DNA of 64,000 bases from NCBI RefSeq assembly GCF_900167435.1, contig NZ_FUWS01000009.1, forward strand, positions 62,001 through 126,000. The letters run 5' to 3'. The notes under the pieces are model-generated. The model saw nothing but the letters and a program-made list of their open reading frames with translations. It was not told the origin of the DNA and searched no databases. Positions 36,000-43,101 of the stretch are shown here, piece by piece. Position 1 is the stretch's first letter. The number at the start of each line of letters is the position of its first letter. A program made the position numbers and the translations under genes. This stretch comes from Marinactinospora thermotolerans DSM 45154 (lineage in GTDB: Bacteria; Actinomycetota; Actinomycetes; Streptosporangiales; Streptosporangiaceae).

Positions 36000-36101
36000 A
36001 CAGCGCCGAGCTTGTACGAGCACCGTGAAGGCCGGCTCCCTTCCGGGCGCATGGCAGCCCCGGCCCGGGAGCCTCCCCTAGCACCCGCCTTCACGCGCTG
36101 T
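36000..36101 (+). ncRNA. Candidate structured RNA leader (nested stem) upstream of the malic enzyme
   Basis: Four coaxial perfect helices are nested in 102 nt: ACAGCGC 36000-36006 with GCGCTGT 36095-36101; GTGAAGGC 36025-36032 with GCCTTCAC 36087-36094; GGCTCCC 36034-36040 with GGGAGCC 36067-36073; CCGGG 36043-36047 with CCCGG 36059-36063. Two asymmetric bulges carry unpaired-looking bases: 36007-36024 (itself able to form a small GCTT/GAGC hairpin) and 36074-36086. The bulge base run CCCCT (36075-36079) can pair with AGGGG (36156-36160) in the malic enzyme ribosome site. No known riboswitch class was recognised. It may be a cis leader or a small RNA. Confidence 0.5.
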
Positions 36102-36168
36102 CCCGGCATCCACGTCCGTCCGCGCCATGGCCGACGCGGACGGGCACGAAGACCGAGGGGTTTTTCAC

Positions 36169-37347
36169 GTGACCACCACTGCCCATGACCGTTTGGACGA
36201 GGATCCCGCCTTCGCGTTGCACCGGGGCGGCAAGCTCCGGGTCGAATCGTCCGTCGAGGTCGCCGATCACGAGGGGCTGGCCCTCGCCTACACGCCGGGT
36301 GTGGCCCGGGTGTGCAGCGCCATCGCCGACTCCCCCGAACTCGTCGACACCTACACCTGGAAGAGCAAGGTCGTCGCGGTCGTCACCGACGGCACCGCGG
36401 TTCTGGGGCTGGGCAACATCGGGCCCGAGGCCTCCCTGCCCGTGATGGAGGGCAAGTCGCTGCTGTTCAAGCAGTTCGCCGGGGTCGACTCGGTCCCGAT
36501 CGCGCTGTCGTGCACCGACACCGACCAGATCGTCGAGACCGTCGTGCGCATGGCCCCCTCCTTCGGCGGCATCAACCTGGAGGACATCTCCGCGCCGCGG
36601 TGCTTTGAGATCGAGCGGCGGCTGCGCGAGGTCCTGGACATCCCGGTGTTCCACGACGACCAGCACGGGACCGCCATCGTCGCGTTGGCGGCACTGCGCA
36701 ACGCGGCCCGGGTGACCGGACGCGAACTGGGCGACCTGCGCGCGGTGGTCTCGGGGGCGGGCGCCTCCGGTCTCGCCGTCACCCGGATGCTCATCGAGGG
36801 CGGTATCGGCGACATCGCCGTCGCCGACAGCAAGGGCATGATCTACGCGGGCCGCGAGGGCCTCAACGCGGCCAAGGCCGAGATCGCCGCCATCAGCAAC
36901 AAGGCCGGGTTGCAGGGGTCCATCGAGAGCGCGCTGGCCGGAGCCGACGTGTTCATCGGCCTGTCCGCCGGAGAGGTCCCCGAATCCGTCGTGGCGACGA
37001 TGGCCAAGGACGCCATCATCTGCGCCATGGCCAACCCCAACCCCGAGATCCACCCCGACGTCGCCCGCTCGTACGCGAGCGTCGTCGCCACCGGGCGCAG
37101 CGACTTCCCCAACCAGATCAACAACGTCCTGGCCTTTCCCGGGGTGTTCCGCGGGGCGCTGGACGTCCGCGCGACCGACATCACCGAGAACATGAAGCTG
37201 GCGGCGGCCAACGCCCTGGCCGACCTGGTCGGGGACGACCTCGCCCCCGACTACGTCATCCCCAGCCCGTTCGACGAGCGGGTGGTCCCGGCGGTCTCCG
37301 CGGCGGTGGCCGCGCAGGCGCGCAAGGACGGGGTGGCGCGGGCCTGA
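36169..37347 (+). CDS. Malic enzyme (NAD(P)-dependent oxaloacetate-decarboxylating malate dehydrogenase)
   Basis: A 392-residue cytoplasmic enzyme converting malate to pyruvate and CO2. Malic enzyme motifs: [15 protein letters not shown], the catalytic lysine region [24 protein letters not shown], the metal-binding [12 protein letters not shown] and [10 protein letters not shown], and the nucleotide loop [14 protein letters not shown]. Its length is that of the short bacterial NAD(P) type without a phosphotransacetylase extension. Cofactor preference is not certain; I recall the S. coelicolor counterpart (SCO5261) being NADP-dependent. I prefer the GTG at 36169 (GAGGGG upstream) over an ATG at 36127. 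It is preceded by a structured leader. Confidence 0.93.
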   Translation: MTTTAHDRLDEDPAFALHRGGKLRVESSVEVADHEGLALAYTPGVARVCSAIADSPELVDTYTWKSKVVAVVTDGTAVLGLGNIGPEASLPVMEGKSLLFKQFAGVDSVPIALSCTDTDQIVETVVRMAPSFGGINLEDISAPRCFEIERRLREVLDIPVFHDDQHGTAIVALAALRNAARVTGRELGDLRAVVSGAGASGLAVTRMLIEGGIGDIAVADSKGMIYAGREGLNAAKAEIAAISNKAGLQGSIESALAGADVFIGLSAGEVPESVVATMAKDAIICAMANPNPEIHPDVARSYASVVATGRSDFPNQINNVLAFPGVFRGALDVRATDITENMKLAAANALADLVGDDLAPDYVIPSPFDERVVPAVSAAVAAQARKDGVARA

Positions 37348-37395
37348 CCGCCGTGATCCGACCGGACGCGACGTGATCGTCCGGTGATCCAGAGT

Positions 37396-37434
37396 GACCG
37401 ATCCGGAGCGGGGTTCTCCCGCTCCGGATCGGTC
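37396..37434 (+). terminator. Terminator after the malic enzyme gene
   Basis: Perfect 17-bp stem (37396-37412 with 37418-37434) and a 5-nt loop, 48 nt after the stop codon. Confidence 0.8.
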
Positions 37435-37508
37435 GTCATGGGGGCGGCCGACCGAGGTCGGGTCTCGAAGCGGTGCAGGGTTTCACCTGCGGTACCGCGG
37501 TGCGGGGG

Positions 37509-37709
37509 TCAGAGCTTGTCGCGTGCGGCGGCCCCGAGAAAGGCCGCCCACGCCTCGGGGGGAAAGCCCAGCACCGTTCCGCCCGGTGTTTTGGAGTCGC
37601 GGACCATGATCCTCCTGTTCAGGTCTGCGACCTCGACGCACTGTCCCCCTCCGGTACCGCTGTAGGAGCTCGTGCGCCAGCGAGCGCCTTCCGTTTCAAA
37701 CGCGGCCAT
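37509..37709 (-). CDS. DUF397 domain protein
   Basis: A 66-residue protein matching the actinomycete DUF397 family: WRTSSYSGTGGGQCVEVADL and VRDSKTPGGTVLGFPPEAWAAFL. These small proteins are typically encoded next to a DUF5753-type helix-turn-helix protein and an ATP-binding protein, as here (whiJ/abaA-like loci), and have roles in differentiation or antibiotic control in Streptomyces. The exact mechanism is unknown. It lies 15 nt downstream of the HTH gene, in the same direction. Confidence 0.9.
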   Translation of the reverse strand: MAAFETEGARWRTSSYSGTGGGQCVEVADLNRRIMVRDSKTPGGTVLGFPPEAWAAFLGAAARDKL

Positions 37710-37724
37710 GCCGCGCCCCCTTCC

Positions 37725-38618
37725 CTATTCATCTTCTTCCTTTGCTTTTCTCGACCGGAATTGTTCTTCCAACTCGGTCAAGAGTCCCCGTGTCTCCACG
37801 GGGTGCAGTGCGGCCGTACGCAAGTGGTCGAACGCCATCGTGTAGAACCGCACCTCTTTCGCCTTTTCGATGTAGAGACTGCTGGTCAGGTTTTCCAAAT
37901 GGACGAGTCGCGGCGCATAGACGTCCGATTCCGCGAACTCCAGGATGTCGAACGAGCCATTCAGTCCTGAATGAGAACCTCGATCGAAAGGCAGGACTTG
38001 TAGTGTTATGTGGGTCTTACGTCCCAGATCGGATAGATGGCGAAGTTGGTTCGCCATGACCTCCGGGCCTCCGATGGGTCGGTGCAACACGGCCTCGTCG
38101 AGGATGACCCACACGTCCGGCGGATCCTCGCGCGCGAGGATCTCCTGGCGTCGGATGCGCAGTTCGGTCCGCCGTTCGATCTCGCGCGGTTCGACGGGAG
38201 TGGGGTGCGACTCCAGCAACGCGCGGGCGTAGTCCTGCGTCTGGAGCAGCCCTGGGACGATCTGGGCCTGGTAGAAGCGGAGCGTGCTGGCCTCGGGCTC
38301 CAGGCCGAGGTAGACCTCGAAGCGCTCGGGCATGATGTCGCCGTAGACGTGCCACCAGCCGCGCCTGCGGGACTCCCGGGCCAGCATGACCAGTGTCTGG
38401 CGCAGGCCGTCGTCCTTGACCTCGTACAACTCCAGCAGGTCGCGCACGTCGTCGGAGTTCGTGGCGACCTGGCCGCGTTCGATGCGTGAGAGCTTGCTGC
38501 CGGACCAGGACATGCGTTCGGCGGCTTCTTCTCCGGTCAATCCGGCATTTTCTCGCAGACGGCGCAATTCGACACCAAGGCGGCGGCGTCGGACGGTGGG
38601 GTTATAGCCAGCGGCCAC
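37725..38618 (-). CDS. Helix-turn-helix transcriptional regulator with DUF5753 domain
   Basis: A 297-residue protein. The N-terminal XRE-type HTH has LGVELRRLRENAGLTGEEAAERMSWSGSKLSRIERG. The remaining part (about 95-280) is the DUF5753 ligand/partner domain with VPGLLQTQDYARALL, WVILDEAVLHRPIGG and HSGLNGSFDILEF. Such regulators (WhiJ-like) pair with a DUF397 protein. AAAAGGAGG precedes the GTG at 38618. It is divergent from the ATP-binding protein gene, completing the familiar three-gene locus. Confidence 0.9.
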   Translation of the reverse strand: MAAGYNPTVRRRRLGVELRRLRENAGLTGEEAAERMSWSGSKLSRIERGQVATNSDDVRDLLELYEVKDDGLRQTLVMLARESRRRGWWHVYGDIMPERFEVYLGLEPEASTLRFYQAQIVPGLLQTQDYARALLESHPTPVEPREIERRTELRIRRQEILAREDPPDVWVILDEAVLHRPIGGPEVMANQLRHLSDLGRKTHITLQVLPFDRGSHSGLNGSFDILEFAESDVYAPRLVHLENLTSSLYIEKAKEVRFYTMAFDHLRTAALHPVETRGLLTELEEQFRSRKAKEEDE

Positions 38619-38820
38619 CGGGAGCCTCCTTTTCCGGGGGAGAGGCTGTTGGGAGAACGGGAGAAGGCTACTTCACACCGAAGGAGGGAAGGGACTTGGG
38701 GGGAATTCTCCAAAGCAATTGCACGGCTTCTTCCGGGCGTGCATGATGGCCACTATGCCATGCGGAGAAAGTCCTGCTGGGCTTCTTTTCGCAACGAGCG
38801 CCATGACCGAGGGTGGTTGG

Positions 38821-39357
38821 ATGATCACGCATTCCCCCAGTGGTGGACCGGTTACCGGAAATACCCGGCGCGGCGAACGGCGGCGACACGCGCAAACGTG
38901 CGGGTGCGGCCAAGAGGATGTTCACAGGGCGCAATTCCCCGGTCTGGAGGGACGCGTCCGTGACGTCCGGGCGTTCGTCGAGACATCCCTGCTCCCGCGA
39001 CAGGACGGGCACGCCCCCTTCGACGACGACCTCGTCGACACCGCATTGCTTCTGGTCAGCGAACTCGCCTCCAACGCGGTCCGGCACACCCGCAGCGGCG
39101 AACCCGGCGGAATGCTCATGGTCGAGGTCCGCCGGCACGCCCACGAGGTGACCGTCGAGGTCTGCGACCAAGGCCCGCGGGAGGGACATCCTCCCTCCCG
39201 CCCCGTAGTGCGCTCCCTCTCCCTGGAGACCGAGTACGGGCGCGGCATGGCCTTGGTCGACGCGCTCGCCACCCACTGGGACGCCCGCCGCCACGGCCCC
39301 GGCCTGGCCGTCTGGTTCACCCTGACCGCATCCGAGGCCTCCCCGCGCCGCGTCTGA
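38821..39357 (+). CDS. ATP-binding anti-sigma-like protein (HATPase_c_2)
   Basis: A 178-residue GHKL ATPase-fold protein of the RsbW/SpoIIAB-like type found in whiJ-type loci. The N box is LVSELASNAVRHTRSG; the following strand is VTVEVCDQGPREG and the lid is YGRGMALVDALATHWDARR. Several in-frame ATGs precede this start (38719 onward). I prefer 38821, which has GAGGG eight nt upstream. It diverges from the HTH/DUF397 pair. Whether it inhibits a sigma factor is unknown. Confidence 0.82.
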   Translation: MITHSPSGGPVTGNTRRGERRRHAQTCGCGQEDVHRAQFPGLEGRVRDVRAFVETSLLPRQDGHAPFDDDLVDTALLLVSELASNAVRHTRSGEPGGMLMVEVRRHAHEVTVEVCDQGPREGHPPSRPVVRSLSLETEYGRGMALVDALATHWDARRHGPGLAVWFTLTASEASPRRV

Positions 39358-39480
39358 CCTCCGCCCCCACCCTCGGTCCGCGGGGAAGGGCCGCCCCACC
39401 CGTTTCCCGCCCCCTGTGCCGGGCAGGCGGAATCGACCGGCCGCCTGGAGCGGCCACACCGCGACGGACGGGAGAACATC

Positions 39481-39870
39481 GTGCGACTGGTCTGGGTCCT
39501 GGACACCTGCGACGCCGAGCGACTGGCCGTCTTCTGGGGTGCCGCGCTGGGGTATGAGCGGGACGAGGCGGACCCGCCCTATATCTTCCTGCGCGACCCG
39601 GGAGGACTCCGCCCCGACCTGATCCTGCAGGACGTCCCCGAACCCAAGACCGGTAAGAACCGGATGCACCTCGACATCGTCGTCGAGGACCTCCACGGGG
39701 AGGTGTCGCGCCTGATCGGACTGGGCGCGGTACAGCGCTGCGCACCCGTCGCGGAGGTCAACGGCGGTCGCCTCGTCGTCATGGCCGACCCCGAGGGAAA
39801 CGAGTTCTGCGTCGTGCGGGAGGCGACATTCCCCGAGCCCGTTCCGGCCACGGCGAAGGCGGATGGTTAG
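39481..39870 (+). CDS. VOC family protein (glyoxalase-like)
   Basis: A 129-residue protein of the vicinal oxygen chelate fold, glyoxalase_6 subfamily: LDTCDAERLAVFWGAALGYE at the N-terminus and MADPEGNEFCVV near the C-terminus, where Glu is a likely metal ligand. The middle has NRMHLDIVVEDLHGEV. Function unknown; members include dioxygenases, resistance proteins and epimerases. Translation starts at GTG 39481. The coding end overlaps the region just before the dehydrogenase start, suggesting co-transcription. Confidence 0.85.
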   Translation: MRLVWVLDTCDAERLAVFWGAALGYERDEADPPYIFLRDPGGLRPDLILQDVPEPKTGKNRMHLDIVVEDLHGEVSRLIGLGAVQRCAPVAEVNGGRLVVMADPEGNEFCVVREATFPEPVPATAKADG

Positions 39871-39880
39871 GGTCGGGGCC

Positions 39881-40849
39881 ATGTTCGCCATCACTGCCGC
39901 GCGTATCGACAAGGACAATCCGCTCTCGGCCCTGGAGGCCACGGAGCGACCCGCCCCCAAGGTCCCCGACGGCTGGACGACGGTGACCGTGAAGGCCGCC
40001 TCACTCAACCACCACGACCTGTGGAGCCTGCGCGGGGTGGGCCTGTCCGCGGACAGGTGCCCCATGATCCTCGGCTGCGACGCAGCGGGACTGGACGAGG
40101 AGGGCAACCCGGTCGTCGTCCACGGCGTCATCGGCGACGTTGCGGCGGGGGGCGGTGACGAGACCCTCGACCCCCGCCGCTCCCTGCTGTCCGAGGTCCA
40201 CGACGGTACGTTCGCGGAGAAGGTCGCCGTGCCCCGCCGCAACCTCGTGCCACTGCCGGAGGGATTGTCGTTCGAGGAGGCGGCGTGCCTGCCCACGGCC
40301 TGGCTGACCGCCTACCGGATGCTCTTCGAGAAGGCCGGGCTTCAGCCGGGCGGGTCCGTACTGGTCCAGGGGGCCGGCGGGGGCGTGTCGGGCGCGCTGA
40401 TCCGGCTCGCCTCGGCCACCGGCTACCGCGTCTACGCGACGAGTCGCAGCGCCGCCAAGCGCGCCCGCGCGCTGGAGCTCGGCGCGCACGCGGCGGTGGA
40501 ACCGGGGGAGCGGCTGGCGGAGAAGGTCGACGTGGTGTTCGACAGCGTGGGGGCGGCCACCTGGGCCCACTCGGTGCGCTCGCTCAAGCCCGGCGGGCGC
40601 ATCGTGACCTGCGGCGCGACCAGCGGCGACGCGCCGCCCGCCGAGCTGACCCGGGTGTTCTTCCTCCAGCTCTCCGTTGTCGGGTCCACGATGGGCACCC
40701 GCGACCAGCTGGAACGGCTCGTCGGCCTGTGCGCCCGCACCGACGTGCGCCCCGAGATCGACCGTGTCCTGCCCCTGACGCGGGCGGCGGAGGGATTCGC
40801 GGCCATGGCCGAGGGCGACCTGTTCGGCAAGATCGTCTTCACTCTCTGA
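39881..40849 (+). CDS. Zinc-type MDR oxidoreductase (quinone oxidoreductase-like)
   Basis: A 322-residue medium-chain dehydrogenase/reductase. The N-terminal GroES-like domain has SLNHHDLWSLRGVG and the NADP(H) domain has VQGAGGGVSGALIRLASATGYRVYATSRS, then DVVFDSVGAATWAHSV. There is no structural-zinc cysteine quartet, so it is probably a zinc-free quinone oxidoreductase-like enzyme; the substrate is unknown. I prefer the ATG at 39881 over one six codons earlier because AGGGTCGGGG lies just upstream. A strong terminator follows. Confidence 0.87.
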   Translation: MFAITAARIDKDNPLSALEATERPAPKVPDGWTTVTVKAASLNHHDLWSLRGVGLSADRCPMILGCDAAGLDEEGNPVVVHGVIGDVAAGGGDETLDPRRSLLSEVHDGTFAEKVAVPRRNLVPLPEGLSFEEAACLPTAWLTAYRMLFEKAGLQPGGSVLVQGAGGGVSGALIRLASATGYRVYATSRSAAKRARALELGAHAAVEPGERLAEKVDVVFDSVGAATWAHSVRSLKPGGRIVTCGATSGDAPPAELTRVFFLQLSVVGSTMGTRDQLERLVGLCARTDVRPEIDRVLPLTRAAEGFAAMAEGDLFGKIVFTL

Positions 40850-40858
40850 GACCGACGG

Positions 40859-40902
40859 ACGGGGCTGCCCCGGCGACCGCGCGGTCGCCGGGGCGGCCCC
40901 GT
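40859..40902. terminator. Bidirectional terminator between MDR and PadR genes
   Basis: ACGGGGC-GCCCCGGCGACC pairs with GGTCGCCGGGGC-GCCCCGT (40859-40878 with 40883-40902), with one mismatch and a 4-nt loop, between convergent genes. Confidence 0.75.
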
Positions 40903-40907
40903 GTCGA

Positions 40908-41873
40908 TCAGCCCTGGGGGCGTGGCCCGTCCTCGGTGTCGGCGGGCGGCTCCCGGGTGGCCGAAGCCCAGGGATCGCCGCCGGGGTCCGACGGCCGGGG
41001 ACCGGAGTCCTGACGGGGCGTGTCGCCCTCGCCGGCGGGTCCCGGCTCGGGGGGCCGTGGGCCCGGCGCCCCCTCGGAGGCGGGCCGGTCCTGCCGCTCC
41101 GGCGGACCCCACGAGGAGATGTCGCGACGGATGACCTCCAACGTGTCGTCGAGGATGCGGCGGAGGTGGCCGGCGGCCTGCGTACTGGTCTCGCCGGCTC
41201 CGCGGACGGTGTCGCTGACACGTTCGGAGAAGTCGCGGAGCGCCTGTTCGAACTCGGGGCGCTGACCGTGCTCGCCGCGCCGCCCCCAGGCGGGGAAGCC
41301 CTGGGAGAACCGCTCCCAGTCGTGCCCCCACCAGGGCCCCTTGCGTTCGCCCTCCTCGCCCTCGCCGCGTTCGTGGCGACCGCGTTCGCCACGGGACCGC
41401 CCGGCGGAGGCGGTGGGGTCCTCGGCGCCCGCCCGCGCCCACACGTCCTCATCCGACTCGGACGGGGTCTGGCGGTCCCGCCTGCCACGGGAGCCGCCGG
41501 CCGCGGACTTCAGCTCCTCGCGCAGGGAGCTGATCGTGTCGCGCACGTCCTGCTTGACCGCGCGGGCGATGTCGCGGACGGAGTCGGTGATCTCGCGCTC
41601 CAGGTCGTCGAGCTCGGAGGCACGCGCGTGCAGTTCCTCGCGTCCCTTGTCGGTGAGCCGGTAGACCTTGCGCCCGTCCACCACCTCGTGGGTGACCAGG
41701 CCCTCCTCCTCCAGCCGGGACAGCCGCGGGTAGATGGTGCCGGGAGAGGGGGAGTAGACGCCAAGGAAGCGGTCCCGTAGCAGGCTGATGATCTCGTAGC
41801 CGTGCCGCGGGCTCTCGTCGAGTAGTTTCAGCAGGTAGAGCCGGAGCCTGCCGTGGCCGAAGATCGTGCTCAT
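40908..41873 (-). CDS. PadR family transcriptional regulator with long disordered tail
   Basis: A 321-residue protein. The first 110 residues are a PadR winged helix (RLYLLKLLDESPRHGYEII ... SPSPGTIYPRLSRLEEEGLVTHE, then RKVYRLTDKGREEL). Residues about 120-215 are charged and low-complexity, a short helical segment follows (FEQALRDFSERVSDTVRG), and the last 60 residues are Pro/Gly/Asp-rich. PadR regulators usually repress their own operon. The start overlaps the stop of the DUF4097 gene by 4 nt (ATGA), so the pair is co-translated and the regulator probably senses the same condition. Confidence 0.88.
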   Translation of the reverse strand: MSTIFGHGRLRLYLLKLLDESPRHGYEIISLLRDRFLGVYSPSPGTIYPRLSRLEEEGLVTHEVVDGRKVYRLTDKGREELHARASELDDLEREITDSVRDIARAVKQDVRDTISSLREELKSAAGGSRGRRDRQTPSESDEDVWARAGAEDPTASAGRSRGERGRHERGEGEEGERKGPWWGHDWERFSQGFPAWGRRGEHGQRPEFEQALRDFSERVSDTVRGAGETSTQAAGHLRRILDDTLEVIRRDISSWGPPERQDRPASEGAPGPRPPEPGPAGEGDTPRQDSGPRPSDPGGDPWASATREPPADTEDGPRPQG

Positions 41874-42724
41874 GCGTCCCCCCTCAGGAGAGCGGCCGGA
41901 GCGTCGGGGGCGCGGCGCAGCAGTGAGACCGACCCCGACACGGTCGTGGTGGTGACGTCGGCCGGTTCGATGCCGCTGCCGATCGTTCCGCTCAGCCGGC
42001 TGCGCCCACGCTGGTCGCGCCGCTCCAGGCCGAACGCGGAGTCGAGCGCGCCGGTGGCCGTGCGCAGGTCCACGTTCGCCGACGTCTCCGCGGGGACCCG
42101 CAACGCGATGTCACCGGAGACGGAGGCGAGCCGGACCCTGGCCGAGGGGGTGAGGTCGACGTCGGCGAACAGCTGTCCCGAGCCGGACTTGGCGGAGAAG
42201 GCGGAGAGCCGGTCGCCGGCGACGGCGAGCCGACCGCTCACGCTGTTGAAACCGAGACTGCCCGACAGGCCACGGGCCTCCAGGCCTCCGGAGACCGTGT
42301 TGACGTCGATCTCGCCGCCGAGGCCGTCCAGCGTGACGTCACCGGAGGCGCTGCGCAGCCGGGTCTTGGCGCGTACGCCGGCGGCGACGATCGGGGCGGT
42401 CACGGTGGTCACGTCGATCGGGCAGTCGGTGGGCACCCGCAGGCTGATGGTGGCCGAGCGCCGTCCCACGTCGCGGTAGCCCGTCAACTGTGGTGGCCGG
42501 AGCCGGTCGAGCAGGCCCTCACGGGTGAGGTCCTCGTAGGTGATCGTCAGGATGCCCGCCTCCTGGGAGACGAGCACCGGACCACCGACGATGTCGGAGA
42601 CCTCGAAGGTCACCGGGTCGTCGGTGGGGAGGACATTGACAAGACCGCCGACGATGCGGACGCGCAGAGCCACGATTCCATCGAGGGTGCGGGTCGTCGA
42701 CTGGTCGATGGTCCATCGCGCCAT
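41870..42724 (-). CDS. DUF4097 (adhesin-like beta-solenoid) domain protein
   Basis: A 284-residue protein without a signal peptide. The DUF4097 region (about 85-260) consists of short repeated strands with S/G-x-D/S motifs, such as LRSASGDVTLDGLGG, VNTVSGGLEARGL, FNSVSGRLAVAGD and LASVSGDIALRV, a right-handed solenoid pattern. Homologues often pair with PadR regulators in actinobacteria and are thought to sense or respond to envelope stress, without proof. First gene of the PadR operon; the promoter contains duplicated motifs. Confidence 0.87.
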   Translation of the reverse strand: MARWTIDQSTTRTLDGIVALRVRIVGGLVNVLPTDDPVTFEVSDIVGGPVLVSQEAGILTITYEDLTREGLLDRLRPPQLTGYRDVGRRSATISLRVPTDCPIDVTTVTAPIVAAGVRAKTRLRSASGDVTLDGLGGEIDVNTVSGGLEARGLSGSLGFNSVSGRLAVAGDRLSAFSAKSGSGQLFADVDLTPSARVRLASVSGDIALRVPAETSANVDLRTATGALDSAFGLERRDQRGRSRLSGTIGSGIEPADVTTTTVSGSVSLLRRAPDAPAALLRGDA

Positions 42725-42759
42725 CGCAGTCCCTTTCCATCGCTGTGCTTCTGGGAAAC

Positions 42760-42798
42760 ACGATATGTCGCGATGGCGGAAGTCTCAAGATATGTCGC
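42760..42798 (-). promoter_or_regulatory. Promoter with duplicated GATATGTCGC motifs (probable PadR operator)
   Basis: On the minus strand TTGAGA (42783-42788) is followed by a 17-nt spacer and TATCGT (42760-42765), 36 nt before the DUF4097 start. GATATGTCGC occurs twice in the plus-strand reading, at 42762-42771 and 42789-42798, 27 bp apart. One copy overlaps the -10 region and the other the -35. ATGT half-sites are typical of PadR operators, so autoregulation is likely. Confidence 0.6.
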
Positions 42799-42864
42799 AA
42801 CTTCAAGGGGGAAGTCAGGGCGTTCTCAGGGAAACCCCTGGCCCTCCCTTGGCCCTCAACAGAC

Positions 42865-42900
42865 GGAGAGGGGCCACGGCCGAGACCGTGACCCCTCTCC
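42865..42900 (-). terminator. Terminator after the kgd-DUF6104 transcript
   Basis: GGAGAGGGG-CACGG pairs with CCGTG-CCCCTCTCC (42865-42879 with 42886-42900; one mismatch, 6-nt loop), 22 nt after the DUF6104 stop on the minus strand. Confidence 0.7.
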
Positions 42901-42922
42901 CGCGCTCATGGACGCGAACCGC

Positions 42923-43099
42923 TCAGTCCTCGTCGTCGTCGAGCCGGGCCAGCCAGGTGGCCAGCCGGTCGACCGCCGTCTCGAACTCCGGGTTCAAGTC
43001 GGTGAACGTGCGCAACTGGTCGGCGACCCAGGCCAGGGAGACCTCCTCCTCGCCGCGCCGCCGCTCCAGCTCCTCGATACCCCGATCGGTGTAGTACAT
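42923..43099 (-). CDS. DUF6104 family protein, 58 residues
   Basis: A short gene two nt after the kgd stop. The translation starts MYYTDRGIEELERRRGEEE, continues SLAWVADQLRTFTDLNPEFE and ends LARLDDDED. It is an acidic, helical protein conserved next to kgd in actinomycetes, known only as DUF6104. Sharing a transcript with kgd suggests a regulatory or assembly role in 2-oxoglutarate metabolism, but nothing is proven. Easily missed because the frame is under 60 codons. Confidence 0.88.
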   Translation of the reverse strand: MYYTDRGIEELERRRGEEEVSLAWVADQLRTFTDLNPEFETAVDRLATWLARLDDDED

Positions 43100-43101
43100 G
43101 A

